Assembly: GCA_951799425.1 (NCBI GenBank)
Contig: OX637397.1
Location: forward strand, 8,051,001-8,115,000
Source: Ilex aquifolium
Lineage: Eukaryota; Streptophyta; Magnoliopsida; Aquifoliales; Aquifoliaceae
Direction of reading: 5' to 3'
Length of the DNA: 64,000 nucleotides
A program made the translations under genes and the position numbers. The notes under the pieces were generated by a model. The model was not told the DNA's origin and did not search any database. It saw nothing but the letters and a program-made list of their open reading frames with translations. Numbering within the stretch: the stretch's first letter is position 1; each line of letters begins with the position of its first letter. Of this stretch, positions 36,801 to 46,779 are shown in pieces.

Positions 36801-37563
36801 AGATGTATGATATAAAGCTGTGATTATTTTATTAGGCTTTACATTTAGCTCCTATAATTGAGGTTTTGGTGAAAGAGGTTTATGCTTTATCCAGGACTGT
36901 GTTCCATGGCCTCTTTTTCACTGCTCTGCTGTCTACATGCTGAGTGACCATGATCCTTTTTTCTTGGGTTGTAATACTGTTTGTTTGGAAAAATGACTAA
37001 ACTTCCTTTTTCCATTTCCAAATCTGTAATACTGGAACATTTTCCATTGTGGATATTTATTTGGTTCCACCATGGCTAGCTATCTTGAACTTTTTCTCAT
37101 GTTCAATAGCTGACTCAGGATGTCTGATGGTGCTTCTCTTAGTTTCTCTACTTCCTCCCCTTCTCAAAGAAACAAAATCAGCAATCATCTCTCCTCTCAC
37201 CTTAAACCTTGGAAGGCTCATTTTTCGATCCTACACAAAAGAATTGACAACTTGACATCTTATGCTTTTGTTAGGTGAACAAAGGAACTGCAAGTGCAAG
37301 CGAAATTTTAGCTGGTGCATTGAAAGACAATAAACGCGCAGTGCTGCTAGGAGAACCCACATTTGGGAAAGGGTAAGATTTTTGCTTAACAATGTATGTC
37401 TGAATTTTAATCATTTATTTCCAACAGGCCTAAACTATCCCCTTTCACAGTAAGATTCAGTCAGTTTTTCAATTATCCGATGGCTCTGGCTTGGCTGTTA
37501 CAGTTGCTCGTTATGAGACACCTGCTCACACTGATATTGACAAGGTCTCTCTCTCTCTCTTAC

Positions 37564-37602
<39 letters not shown>

Positions 37603-37769
37603 ACAGTGTGTGATGGCATCACCTGGTCTTTGCTCTTATCTAGGTTGGCGTAATCCCTGACCATCCTCTACCTGCATCGTTTCCCAAGGATGATGAGAGT
37701 TTTTGCGGCTGCATCCAGGACAGTGCATCTGCTTGCTATCTCAACGGAGTTGAGCTGTTTTCTAGATGA
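27857..37769 (+). CDS. CTPA3: Chloroplast carboxyl-terminal processing peptidase (CtpA/D1P type, CTPA3-like)
   Basis: Thirteen exons: 27857-27952, 30757-31102, 31228-31377, 32110-32192, 32487-32695, 34118-34186, 35152-35270, 35956-36031, 36126-36167, 36621-36729, 37275-37372, 37451-37544, 37644-37769. All junctions are GT-AG with continuous frame; 538 residues. An N-terminal Ser/Arg-rich region is followed by a hydrophobic stretch ([19 protein letters not shown]), as in a lumen-targeting signal. Then come the conserved [16 protein letters not shown] and [12 protein letters not shown], a PDZ domain ([12 protein letters not shown] to about residue 310), and the protease core with [10 protein letters not shown] and PTFGKG. 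These give the Ser440/Lys465 dyad, 25 residues apart as in known D1 peptidases. The end is [19 protein letters not shown]. The family trims precursor D1 of photosystem II or other lumenal proteins. The match to Arabidopsis CTPA3 rather than CTPA1/2 is from memory. Confidence 0.93.
28650..29722. mobile_element. hAT-type non-autonomous transposon in CTPA intron 1
   Basis: Ends CATTGTTTTAAAAACCGG and, inverted, CATAGTTTTTAAATCTAG. The target duplicate GTTTTGCC is an exact 8 bp (28642-28649 and 29723-29730), the hAT length. The subterminal parts are rich in CCGG words (ACCGGCCTAGACCGG near the left; GGCCGGTTCGACCGGT near the right), as in a common plant hAT MITE group. No transposase. It contains the MITE at 28937-29252. 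Confidence 0.9.
28937..29252. mobile_element. Harbinger-like MITE nested in the hAT element
   Basis: 316 bp, left end GGTCATTTCCACTT, right end inverted GGGCATCTCCAATGT, flanked by TAA at 28934-28936 and 29253-29255. Inside, ACTCAAATTTAAATTTGAGT is a perfect palindrome and AAATTTGAGT recurs several times. The TAA duplicate suits PIF/Harbinger. Because it interrupts the hAT element it is the younger of the two. Confidence 0.75.
32258..32521 (+). repeat. 132-bp tandem duplication across an intron/exon junction
   Basis: Copy 1 at 32258-32389 and copy 2 at 32390-32521 differ by a single base that I can see (CCTGCTTC against CCTCCTTC). Each has the branch/acceptor region and the first 35 bases of exon 5 of the CTPA-type gene. 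The real exon must start in copy 2 (32487), because use of the copy-1 acceptor (32355) runs into TAG at 32409-32411 after 18 codons. Confidence 0.97.
33406..33652 (+). mobile_element. TRIM retroelement in CTPA intron 5
   Basis: Two 72-bp terminal direct repeats, 33406-33477 and 33581-33652, both TGTTGAAG...TTTAACA (TG/CA ends). After the first comes TAGTATCAAAGC, a diverged initiator-tRNA-Met primer site. Before the second is a purine tract, GTGGGGGCA. Flanks GTTTT and GTTTC match at 4 of 5 bases. The 247-bp whole has no coding room, which defines a TRIM. Same orientation as the gene. Confidence 0.85.
37569..37598 (+). repeat. TG microsatellite in the last CTPA intron
   Basis: About 15 TG units, preceded by a CT run at 37546-37560 that starts at the donor site of exon 12. 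Confidence 0.9.
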
Positions 37770-37970
37770 TAGAGTTCTTTACAATATGTAAATTTACTTT
37801 CTTTTTAGGGTTCATCATTCTTTCACTGGAGCGAGTAAACAAGCACGGGCGAGCACCCAATAGGTGTGCAAATAGAAAAGGAGAAAAATTAATATCTTCC
37901 ACTATGTTTATGGTTGTTGATTAAAAGAAAATTTCAATGTGAATTACATCTATTTGCAAGTATTCTCACC
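37770..37970 (+). other. CTPA 3' UTR
   Basis: Two hundred bases from the stop to the TRIM; no clear AATAAA signal. The insertion may have placed the natural polyadenylation region beside or inside retroelement sequence. Confidence 0.4.
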
Positions 37971-37975
37971 ATATC

Positions 37976-38455
37976 TGTTACAATCTCACATCGGTTAAAA
38001 ATAAGATTAGATATGTGTATATGAATTGTTGGGCACCTTTTCTTTGTAAGCCGGTTTTGAAGGGCAAGTTGTACCCATGAATTTATAATAATTGATATCA
38101 GAGCTAATTACTTTGTTGAGTATGGGATCGAATACAATATGAGTTGTGGCTCTATGTGGTTAAGTCAATGAAGGGACGACTTATAGGTTGGATTAAGATG
38201 ATTTGGTATTATGTATGGGTGTAGTACTATCTTATTGAATACTGATAGGTGAATGAAGTCGCCAAAGAAAAATGGTTATTGTTAGATCAGTATTAATAGA
38301 GTAGGTTGTCGTGGACGTCAGTTATGGAAGGGTAGTAGAATGTTACGATTTCACATCGGTTTAAAATAAGAATAGATGTATATATATAAATTTTTGGACA
38401 TCCTTCCCTTACAAATTAATTTTTAAGGGCAAGTTTCACGTATAGGTTTATAATA
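37976..38455 (+). mobile_element. TRIM retroelement downstream of the CTPA-type gene
   Basis: Terminal repeats 37976-38090 and 38341-38455, 115 bp each, starting TGTTACAATCTCACATCGG and TGTTACGATTTCACATCGG. The first is followed by ATTGATATCAGAGC, a near match to the tRNA-Met primer site. A purine-rich GGAAGGGTAGTAGAA precedes the second. The target duplicate ATATC is exact (37971-37975, 38456-38460). The interior has 250 bp and no coding frame. It is a different TRIM family from the one in intron 5. Confidence 0.9.
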
Positions 38456-38460
38456 ATATC

Positions 38461-39669
38461 TAAGACTACGGCAATGAGCCAATCTTCCATGCAAAGATTT
38501 TTTAGAAGTTTGAAATAAATGGTTTTTATGTTTTCTTTTTTCCATATAACGCATTTATGCAAATCATGTGTTATTTTCTTTACATTTGTGTGTTGGCATA
38601 AGTTTTGTAATTTTTAAAATTTAAATTCCTATATAGAAACAACTATAAGTAATTCTTTATCCCTAAAGTGATCCTCGAGCAATGATAAGATTATTTGATT
38701 GTGATTTGTACATCACAAATTAGCGTTGCCTAAATAATCTCTTCACATGACGGTAAGATGATGTACATTAATCTTTCTTAAATCTCATAATGACGGAAGT
38801 CTCATATACTTGGTTGTCCTTTACGCTTCTATAATCACATAAGCATTTGTTCAGGTATCAACATCGCATCGAGTCTAGGTACCCCATCTTCATCTTATTA
38901 GTACTACAATGAAAACCTACAGAGTGAGAGAATAATGAATTTGTACGAAGTAGTTGTCATTCTCTTATTATTGTGGAAATCAAAGCCAAGGGATTGTCAT
39001 GGTAGCAAGGAACCATCCCCTCACAGTGGATATGCTCATTGAGCCTAACTCTCTACTAAATGACTTAAGAAACAGGGTAGAAGGGAAAAAGGGAATGACA
39101 TGTAAATGCCTGTGCAAGCAAAACACACTAGAATACTTAACTCAACTTGGCAAAGTTTTGTCCCAACACGTTAGTATGGAAGAAAAAGATCGTCTATATC
39201 GACCAACACAGAACTGAATCAGAAGACAAGAAGGCATACCAGAGCACTTCTGCCATTCCAAGCAATATCCAAACAGCAGTCCCTTTTTCGGTTCGTTCGT
39301 TCTGAAAACTACTATACTACTGTATCTATAAAAATTAAAAAATTAAAATATTTCTGAAAGGCTTTATCAGCCAAGAATGAGGTATGATGTGGTAATGGAA
39401 GCAGTAATCAGTGTAACACCGTGGCATTGTTCAGCGTATTATGACTGAATGATTGTACCACTGTGGGGACTTGACCCAAGCATTTGCAAGCAAGACCAAG
39501 CCAATTCATGCTCCAAGCTCAAACTTGCTGAAAAGAGTTTGAATCTTAGTCCTTCGACTGTTGTAATCATGTGTAAGTAGTTCAAGGTTGGTGCATCAAC
39601 CCAGAGCAACAACTGAAAGCAAAAGGAAACCAAGCCAGGGTTCTTCTTTTTCAAGCTTTCTAGGAATAA
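38461..39669. other. Intergenic region between TRIM and the 285-residue protein gene
   Basis: No gene recognised. The part nearest 39669 will be the 3' UTR of the minus-strand gene. The frame at 38954-39217 has no recognisable domain. Confidence 0.4.
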
Positions 39670-42600
39670 CTACAGCATCTTTGTCCATGAACCCAAAAAT
39701 GGGAAAACTGCAATCAGCAGCCTCAACAATAAGGGCATCTCACCTTTTCTGCCTCCCCTACTCAACTTGCCCTTCTTAATAGGTGTCCTTCGTGGGCCCC
39801 TTTCTGTTCGAGCCGACCTTTTCATAGACTCCATACTATCCAGCACATCCCATCCACCTAAACTGGGAGCATCTTGGCCGTCCTTATCAGCTGGGGTTTC
39901 ATTACCACCTACCCATGATTGATATCCCATCTTTCCCTTTCCGGTCCCTTGGCTTTCTTCTTTTTCTTCATCCTCCTCCAGTTCAACTTTTCTTCTGGTG
40001 CGGGCACGTGGTTTCTTCTTAGCCTTTGCCTTGCGTTTTGGGTTGTTTTGTTTATTTCCCCAGAGCTTCTGAAATGCTAAAGAAAGTGCTGACTGCCCAA
40101 GAGGGAGTGCGAGGGCCATAAGAAAAGCTTTGGGACCTGTTGATAGCAGGAGGGATATGACAGTTGCTGGAAGGAACCATCCAAAAGATCTGAATGCCTG
40201 CACTGGCCACAGAGATATATATCAAGAAATTATATTAGGACCTTGCTTATTAACCTTCTTAAACATAAACCAGGCACCAAGTTATTTTGAATAAGAATAA
40301 TGTCTCATAACATTTGTGGATGGTACCTATATATGACTTAATAAGGTGGCCACTGCCTGGTGAAAATGTAAAAGTTTTTACTTACTAGTGTAAGAATGCA
40401 TGCTCAAGTTCGAGTAAGTGCAAATGATACCAAGGATACATCAGTGTCTAATCCACCAACAGGACCAACACTGGGTAATGGCTCATATCACTTCAACAGA
40501 TATGTTCTAGCTCAATTCTTGTTGATTCTGGGGTGTCCAAATAATTTATTAGGTAAGAATGCAGTAAAAAAAAGCTCTTTCACGTCGCACCTCTTAAACT
40601 AGTATTGACTCTTGAGCACCAATATATTGCACTATCCTGTGCAGATATGTAGTAAGCTATCGCTTATTGAATTAGTGCACTCGAGAACGAAAGAACCTTG
40701 TAATACAAAGGACTACTTATCCCTTCTCATACTGAGAAACATAAAAAGCACTTGGCTAGGTGAAAATGCCCTATAGTACATACATTTTTGTAATAATGCA
40801 GGGGCAAGTGAACATTTCCAATTATCAGCTAAGTCCCTTCCGCACTAAAATTTAAGTTGTCGACTGTCTAGTTCCCTTTTTAATTCTGGTATTGGTGTAT
40901 GCTAAGGAACCAAAAAACCCCAATTACAAAGACCAGACCATCTCTTAGTAAGGGTACTAAAGAACAGTACTTAAGGACATATAGCATGCTGGATCTTCTA
41001 GAGACCAGCTTTACACTAAGGTGACCAACAGCATTTACATATATAAACAGCAAGAGAAAATTGGGCAAATGCCTCAGACTCTCAGTCTATCACTATAGCT
41101 TTGTCAACAATATACCCAATAATATAAACATTATTAAATTAGCTGTTAATCAGTTATGAATAAAACTATATCAGTAGCACATTGGCAGCCCAGGTCAACT
41201 CAGGGTTAGCAGAAATGCCAAACAAAGAGAATAAGGTTATTAATGATATAACTACAGTCGTTTGAATCCCATGTTAAGGTGTAAGTTAACAAGAGAAGTC
41301 TACAAATCACTAAGTGTCATGTGACACTCTCCCTAATTGTCTTGTTTTAGGCAGGAGATTAGACGCTATCGAACTCTTGTGCATTATTTTGCCAACTGCC
41401 AAAAAATTTAAGAAAATCAAGAAGTATTTGGGGAGCATTAGTCTACCATTTGATTTTCACTTTGGAAGTAAATCATCTGGCTTTTGAGAGCAAATAAAGC
41501 AATTGGTTTCTCTCGAAAATAATATACAATGCACTTATCAGATGCAATAAAAATGTTCCTTCAGGACCTTAACATAATCGGTGAATTAATTCTCAGCATC
41601 AGATATCATCTCTCAGAAATTATAATCTTGTCAGTGTGTCATCCTCTAAATTCAATGAATAATTAGCGCAAACAAATTCATGTGTTTTTATTAACAGGTG
41701 ACCACGTATGTAGGTTTGATTAGATACCAGGATGGTAGAATTCCCGACTCCAAATTGTATCTCAGACCCTTAAATAAATATTAGTTAACTATTTGGATAT
41801 GAATGTATAATTATATATAATCTCATAAAATAGAGAAAACGATCCAGTAGAAAACAAACCACGACCCAAAACAGCGTACCAACTTAGCCTACCCAGAATG
41901 ACACTAAGAAATTCTTCAGGCTAATCATCAAATGCAAAGGCAATTAAGAATTTTCAAGATCATTACTTGGAGTCACAGAAGCACAAATCAGAGTGTAAAT
42001 GTTAACAGTTTAATCCATTTAAAAATTATAACGCCAAAAAAGCCCAATTTGTTTTGCAACCTTCTTGGCAATGTCAAATTCATGCCAAGTAAAACACTTA
42101 CAAATTTATACCAATTGAGGCTTAATTACATTAATATAGAAAATATAACTGCACAAATAAACTAAAGATAAAGAATAAATGAAGCATCTCTCACAAACAT
42201 AAGAACTACTTAGCAAGTCAATCAAGCAACTAAAATCAGCTAATTTTTTACTAAATTAAGATACTAAAAGGTTGAAAAATGCATAGAAGTTCAAAACTAT
42301 ATCAACCCAGAACACAAAATTCAAACTTAAAAACTAAACAGAAGAAAGAACAGAGCTTATAAAACGAACAAAAATTAGTTACCTTAAAAATCCAAACACC
42401 GTCAATGAATTCCTCTACAACTCCACCCAATTGCTCCAAACCGAACGGCGTATCATCATCATCATCATCGTCACTGCCGTCGTTCCCAGAATTGGAATCG
42501 AAATTAAAATTGAAGTTTTGGTTCCGGAAGGACTCGGCGTTAGAGTCCCATCGGCGGTACCTGCAAACTTGAATTTGGCGAAGAAGATGAGAGGAGGATA

Positions 42601-42712
42601 ATGTCTGGGGTTTTTGGGGTGATGGGTATTGGTGAAATTGTTGAGGAGAGAGAATAAGAAGAGGAAGAGAACATGGGTTGGTATGGAGAAGAAGACTGGT
42701 TGCAGCCTTCAT
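39670..42712 (-). CDS. Probable plastid membrane protein of unknown function
   Basis: Two exons, phase 0: 42712-42383 (donor AAG/GTAACT) and 40197-39670 (acceptor GTGCAG/GCA), stop TAG; 285 residues. Residues 1 to about 55 are rich in Ser, Pro, Gln and Arg with no acidic residue, like a plastid transit peptide. Then an acidic tract (Asp81-87) and [17 protein letters not shown] lead to a hydrophobic segment at about 117-145 ([16 protein letters not shown] and following). A long Lys/Arg/Glu-rich middle follows ([25 protein letters not shown]), and the protein ends in a second hydrophobic helix ([16 protein letters not shown]). No known domain is recognised. Start at 42712 is the first ATG of the frame. 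The intron is 2.2 kb. Confidence 0.8.
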
Positions 42713-43300
42713 TTGCCTTTTCCAAGTTCCAACATTATGGGATTATCCTCTCCCCTAGCTAGAGAACATACAATATAGTAAACCAATCTTGAGATTTTTT
42801 TATTTTTTATTTAAATGTTATTTATATTTAATTTGGATCCTAATTAACTATAATGGTCGATGATGAATGATTTTTTTGATCAAATTAGGGAAGAGATTAA
42901 TTAACGTGATGTAATTTGGACATTATTATCGTTAAACTAAAAAAAAACTCACAATACTAACCACCAAGTGAGGTTGCATTTTTCATCATTTTTTTCGAAG
43001 AAAAATCTATAATATAATACAAGATATATTTTAATAAGCTCATCCGACGGTCTCAAATAAATTTATTGAACGACCATCAACATCTCTATCAAAATTATTC
43101 ACATTATACCGTGTCTTCAGACACGAGTTACTCTTAGTCTAAAATATAAAACAAGACAGACCTCAATAAGTTTATCCGACAGTCTCAAATATATTCATTC
43201 AACAGCTACCAACATTTCTCTCAAAATTATTTATATTGCACCGTATTTTTAGACACGAATTACACTTAGGATAGTATAAACATTAAGACGACGTCGTTTG
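42713..43300. other. Gene-to-gene spacer with decayed Helitron-like termini
   Basis: Short divergent spacer between the minus-strand plastid protein gene and SMAP1. The hairpin GTGTCTTCAGACAC at 43111-43124 followed by GAGTTACTCTTAG, and a second such segment around 43229-43259, resemble the Helitron 3' terminus at 25730-25756, with the shared phrase TTATCCGACAGTCTCAAAT between them. Two old tandem ends are likely. Confidence 0.5.
43288..43297. promoter_or_regulatory. ACGACGTCGT palindrome upstream of SMAP1
   Basis: Perfect 10-bp palindrome with a GACGTC (bZIP C-box) core, 96 bp upstream of the SMAP1 ATG. The same word is in the right arm of the MULE at 46579-46588 and, with one change, in the left arm at 45768-45777. 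Confidence 0.5.
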
Positions 43301-43392
43301 AGATTTTCAGCATCCATATATAGAGTGAGATTTTTAGAGAGAGAGAGAGAGTTATAGAAAAGAAGGCAAGCGAGATTTCTAGAGAGAAAGAG

Positions 43393-43590
43393 ATGAAGGC
43401 GATGACGGTGGACTACTTTGCGGATTTTGAAGAGCAGGGATCGACGATGGCTATGGACGTCGACGACGTCGAAGCCCTCGAAATATTCGGTGGAGAGGGT
43501 CCATCGGTCGCCGCCGACCATCACAGGCTTGCCGACGCCGACTTCTTTAACTCATTCGAAGACGATTTCGACGACTCCGACATCCACTAA
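43393..43590 (+). CDS. SMAP1: Small acidic protein 1
   Basis: Single-exon 65-residue acidic protein: TVDYFADFEEQGSTMAMDVD, VEALEIFG, then the diagnostic C-terminal block LADADFFNSFEDDFDDSDIH. This F/D-rich block and the length match Arabidopsis SMAP1 (62 residues). In Arabidopsis SMAP1 is needed for normal response to the synthetic auxin 2,4-D and is linked to the RUB/CSN-SCF regulatory machinery; that role is assumed to carry over. The ATG is the first in frame and follows a GA-rich leader (43338-43352 is GAGAGA). The antisense frame at 43249-43524 is its shadow. Confidence 0.93.
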   Translation: MKAMTVDYFADFEEQGSTMAMDVDDVEALEIFGGEGPSVAADHHRLADADFFNSFEDDFDDSDIH

Positions 43591-43610
43591 CTCTATCTCC
43601 GCTGCCACTA

Positions 43611-43907
43611 TCAATCCTTCTATTTCTAGGTTTTCTATTTAAGAATTAAATTGCGAAGAAATGGCATTTTCGAATTCTTCGTTGTTTGGTACCTGTGTGA
43701 GTTTGAATCTACACCATGTTGTCATCTTCTCTGAATACCTATGAGGTGTTTGATATTTGTCTATCAATCCCTCTATTTCTATGTTTTCTACGTAAGATTC
43801 AAAAATGTGAACAAGTGATATTTTCAATTCCGTTGTTGTTTGGTACCTTTATGTGTTTGGAAGATTCCTCTTTTCTTGAATGCATATGGTGTGTTTGATA
43901 TTTGTTC
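43611..43907 (+). repeat. Diverged tandem duplication in the SMAP1 3' region
   Basis: Two units of about 150 bp, from 43611 and from 43764. Each runs TCAATCC(C/T)TCTATTTCTA, GTTTTCTA, TTGTTTGGTACCT, then GGTGTTTGATATTTGT or close to it. Probably within the 3' UTR. Confidence 0.8.
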
Positions 43908-45644
43908 TTAACCAAATTAAATGTCCGGAAATTAGAAATCTCTTTGGTCTTATGCTGCTGTGTGGGTGTTAGGCATTCTATGGTGAATTTTAAGTGGGTT
44001 TTCCGTGGAATAAACTAGTTTATCCAGGGTTTTAGGAGGATAAGGTTTGTTGTATTGGAATTTGAAAATGGAATCTGAAAATGCAAAGATGTGTTGGGGA
44101 CGAAATATATTCCTTAGCTGAAAATGGTAGGACTTTGGACAGACTTGTGTACCTTTTAGTTGTATGAAAACCCTTCTCGTTATAATTCTCCTCTACTTTT
44201 GGAGAATATTAGTAAAAAAACATTGTTGGTAGCCAAATTATTAGTTAGAAATTCATTTGATACCAGAAAATGAAAAAGGGATTTCATATCCTTTCTTTCC
44301 AGTTCCTTCTTCAGATTCCTTTTACTAAAAGAATTGAGCTTTGAAGACAACCTAAGTTACCAACAGCCTAGGAGACAAGCTTGTGAGGCTTTCTAAAAAC
44401 TCCATAACTTGGGTTTGAGTGATAAATCTAGAGCAGCCTCACCCATTGTTAATAAGCTACACTGGATTTGCTTGTGTTTCAGCCAAATCTGCTTATAGTC
44501 CGGTAGGGGTACACTTTTTTTGATGGATCATTTTGATGGTTTATGTGGTTCTGTGGTACATTTTTCGGTTGACGGCACCATTTTTTTATGGCTTTGAGGA
44601 AGTAGACATTGTGGTTGTGGCATTGAGATATATAGTCAAATGAATGCAGTGGCTGTTGTAGCTGGTATGCGGATGCCATTGCTGTTAATTTGGCCATAAC
44701 TTTAATGCATTGGTTACACTTGGCGTTTTGGATCCCTCGAATACTCTTTTTTGGTCTAATTTTCTTAAATGATAGATCATCCATCGTGTATTTGTACAGA
44801 TTAGACTATGAATTCCACTTATTTATTTTTCTTAATAGATCTTCCTTTGCTAACTGATATTTAACGGTTGCAGTTTGAGTTTACAAAAATGTTATACATG
44901 TAATCATATGTTTCAGATCGTTGAGAAAAATTGAAGAAAAGTGTATGGGATCTTTTCGCAGTATAACTAGTGTTAATTTTTAGGGAAGGATTTAGTACCA
45001 TATCAAAAATTTTAATTTTTTATTTTGGTACCATATCAAAAATTTTAATTTTTTAAGTAGTTATAACCTTTTGAGGTACAAGTTACAACTTGTAAAAGGT
45101 GTATTCGATTTGAAAACATTGCGATCGATTATGGAAGTTATAACTTTTAAAAATAAAATTACAAGTTTTAAGGTCAAGTTATAATTTAAGTTACAATTAC
45201 TCAAGAAAACTCAGGATCGATCATAAACTTTTCTTGATTAGATCGATCATGACTTCCTTAAGCAGTTATAAGGTAACATAGATTTTCCTTATTTTTAAAA
45301 GATCCTGATAAAGAAATCATGTGGTTCTTGGAACAACTTTATTTTATTTGAAAAAACACACTATTTTCCCTATCAGTAGGGGGCAATAGGAGAAGAACCC
45401 TCAGATACGAGCCTAAACAATGTAACAAGCTATATTATTTTGAAGAATTCATAACCAATAATGAAGTGATCATAAAGGAATGCTTATAGTTATAAATAAC
45501 CACAAAACCCAAAAGATCTGTAGTAAATATTCTTAAACCCCTTTTTAAATGAAGTGAGATCAAAAATGACCCTAGGCATCTGAAACTTTCACAAACTTTG
45601 TAAAATAGGCAACGAACCCCTTCGTTCTTTTCCTTTCCTGTGCA
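43908..45644. other. SMAP1 downstream region, no gene seen
   Basis: Mostly unremarkable. A duplicated phrase, ACCATATCAAAAATTTTAAT, occurs at about 44998-45017 and 45030-45049. The AT-rich stretch 45050-45260, with AAGTTATAACTTTTAAA-type words and GATCGATCAT, resembles sequence in HAD intron 1 (21955-22150), so both may be copies of one repeat. Confidence 0.4.
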
Positions 45645-45653
45645 TCATTTCTG

Positions 45654-46695
45654 GGGTCTGGCTCCTCTACGGTAAGGAGGTAACCGCTTGATATGCGGTT
45701 AAGTGGAACGACACCGTTTCACTGTTTTTTGCAATTTTTTTTTTATTTTTTATTTTCCCTTACCAAAACGATGTCGTTTTTTGTCCACAAAATCCACATC
45801 TGAAATCCTTCTCCTACCTTCGGCTTCGTCAGACTCAGGCGCCTCCCATATTCAGACTCAGGCGCATCCAATAACCTAGTTCAAAGACATTGGTTGGGTG
45901 ATCACTACACTATCCAGGAACCTCAAAGGTATCAGAAGATTCCCCTTGTGCACAAGGCCAAAGACCTTTAATTACTTCCTTTGCTTTGCAGACCTTATCA
46001 ACCCATTCACCTTCAGAAGAACAACTGGAGAGCTGATTCTTGCATCAACATGTTTAATAAGGGGACCATTGAAATCTGGAAGCCATTTAAAATCTTACCT
46101 GGAGATGTTTTGCACTATTGAGAAACAAAGGGGTGGGCAGCATTAATCTATTGAATTCAATTTTCATCCTAACTAGTGCTATACAATAGCATTTTTAAAT
46201 AAATAAAAACAGGACAAACCAAATCTCATATTGAGCCAAATTTCTGCCCATTCATCATCTCATATTGAGTCTATTCACTCAACTTCAGTAATTAACCAAA
46301 TCTGAAATCACTGAGTTCAGTCCACAAAATCTAAAATTAGGTCTATTTTCTCAAAATCAATAACCCAAAATAGCAACACAAACCTGGTCACTGGTCAGTG
46401 ATCAGCGAGAGAGGGAAAGAAGGCAGGAGGTCGCTAGTCGCCGGAGGTAGGAGAAGAGAGAGAGAGATGGGATGCGCCTGAGTCTAAATATGGGAGGCAC
46501 TTGAGTCTAAATATGGGAGGCACCTGATGAAGCCGAAGGTAGGAGAAGGATTTCATATTTGGATTTTGTGGACAAAAAACGACGTCGTTTTGATAATGGA
46601 AAATAAAAAAAAAATTGCAAAAAACAGTAAAACGGTGCCGTTCCACTTAACCGCATATCAAGCGGTTACCTCCTTACCGTAGAGGAGGCAGACCC
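45654..46695. mobile_element. Mutator-like element with about 225-bp terminal inverted repeats
   Basis: Left arm about 45654-45880, right arm about 46465-46695, clearly complementary over most of their length (GGGTCTGGCTCCTCTACGG against GGGTCTGCCTCCTCTACGG; then AAGGAGGTAACCGCTTGATA in both). The target duplicate TCATTTCTG is exact at 45645-45653 and 46696-46704. Long TIRs plus 9-bp duplication identify a MULE. The approximately 580-bp interior has no transposase; the frame 45898-46146 is not recognisable. Confidence 0.94.
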
Positions 46696-46723
46696 TCATT
46701 TCTGCCTTCAAGTTTGATTTCCA

Positions 46724-46732
46724 CCCCCCCCC

Positions 46733-46763
<31 letters not shown>

Positions 46764-46770
46764 ACACACA
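46724..46770. repeat. Poly-C run followed by CA microsatellite
   Basis: Twenty-six C residues, then about ten AC units. A run this long is error-prone in sequencing, so its length should not be trusted. Confidence 0.85.
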
Positions 46771-46779
46771 CCCCCACAC

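Noticed and set aside
38954-39217. 87-codon plus-strand frame
   Set aside because: No known domain and no supporting splice or promoter signal.
43249-43642. Other frames over the SMAP1 region
   Set aside because: They overlap SMAP1 in antisense or shifted frame and match no family.
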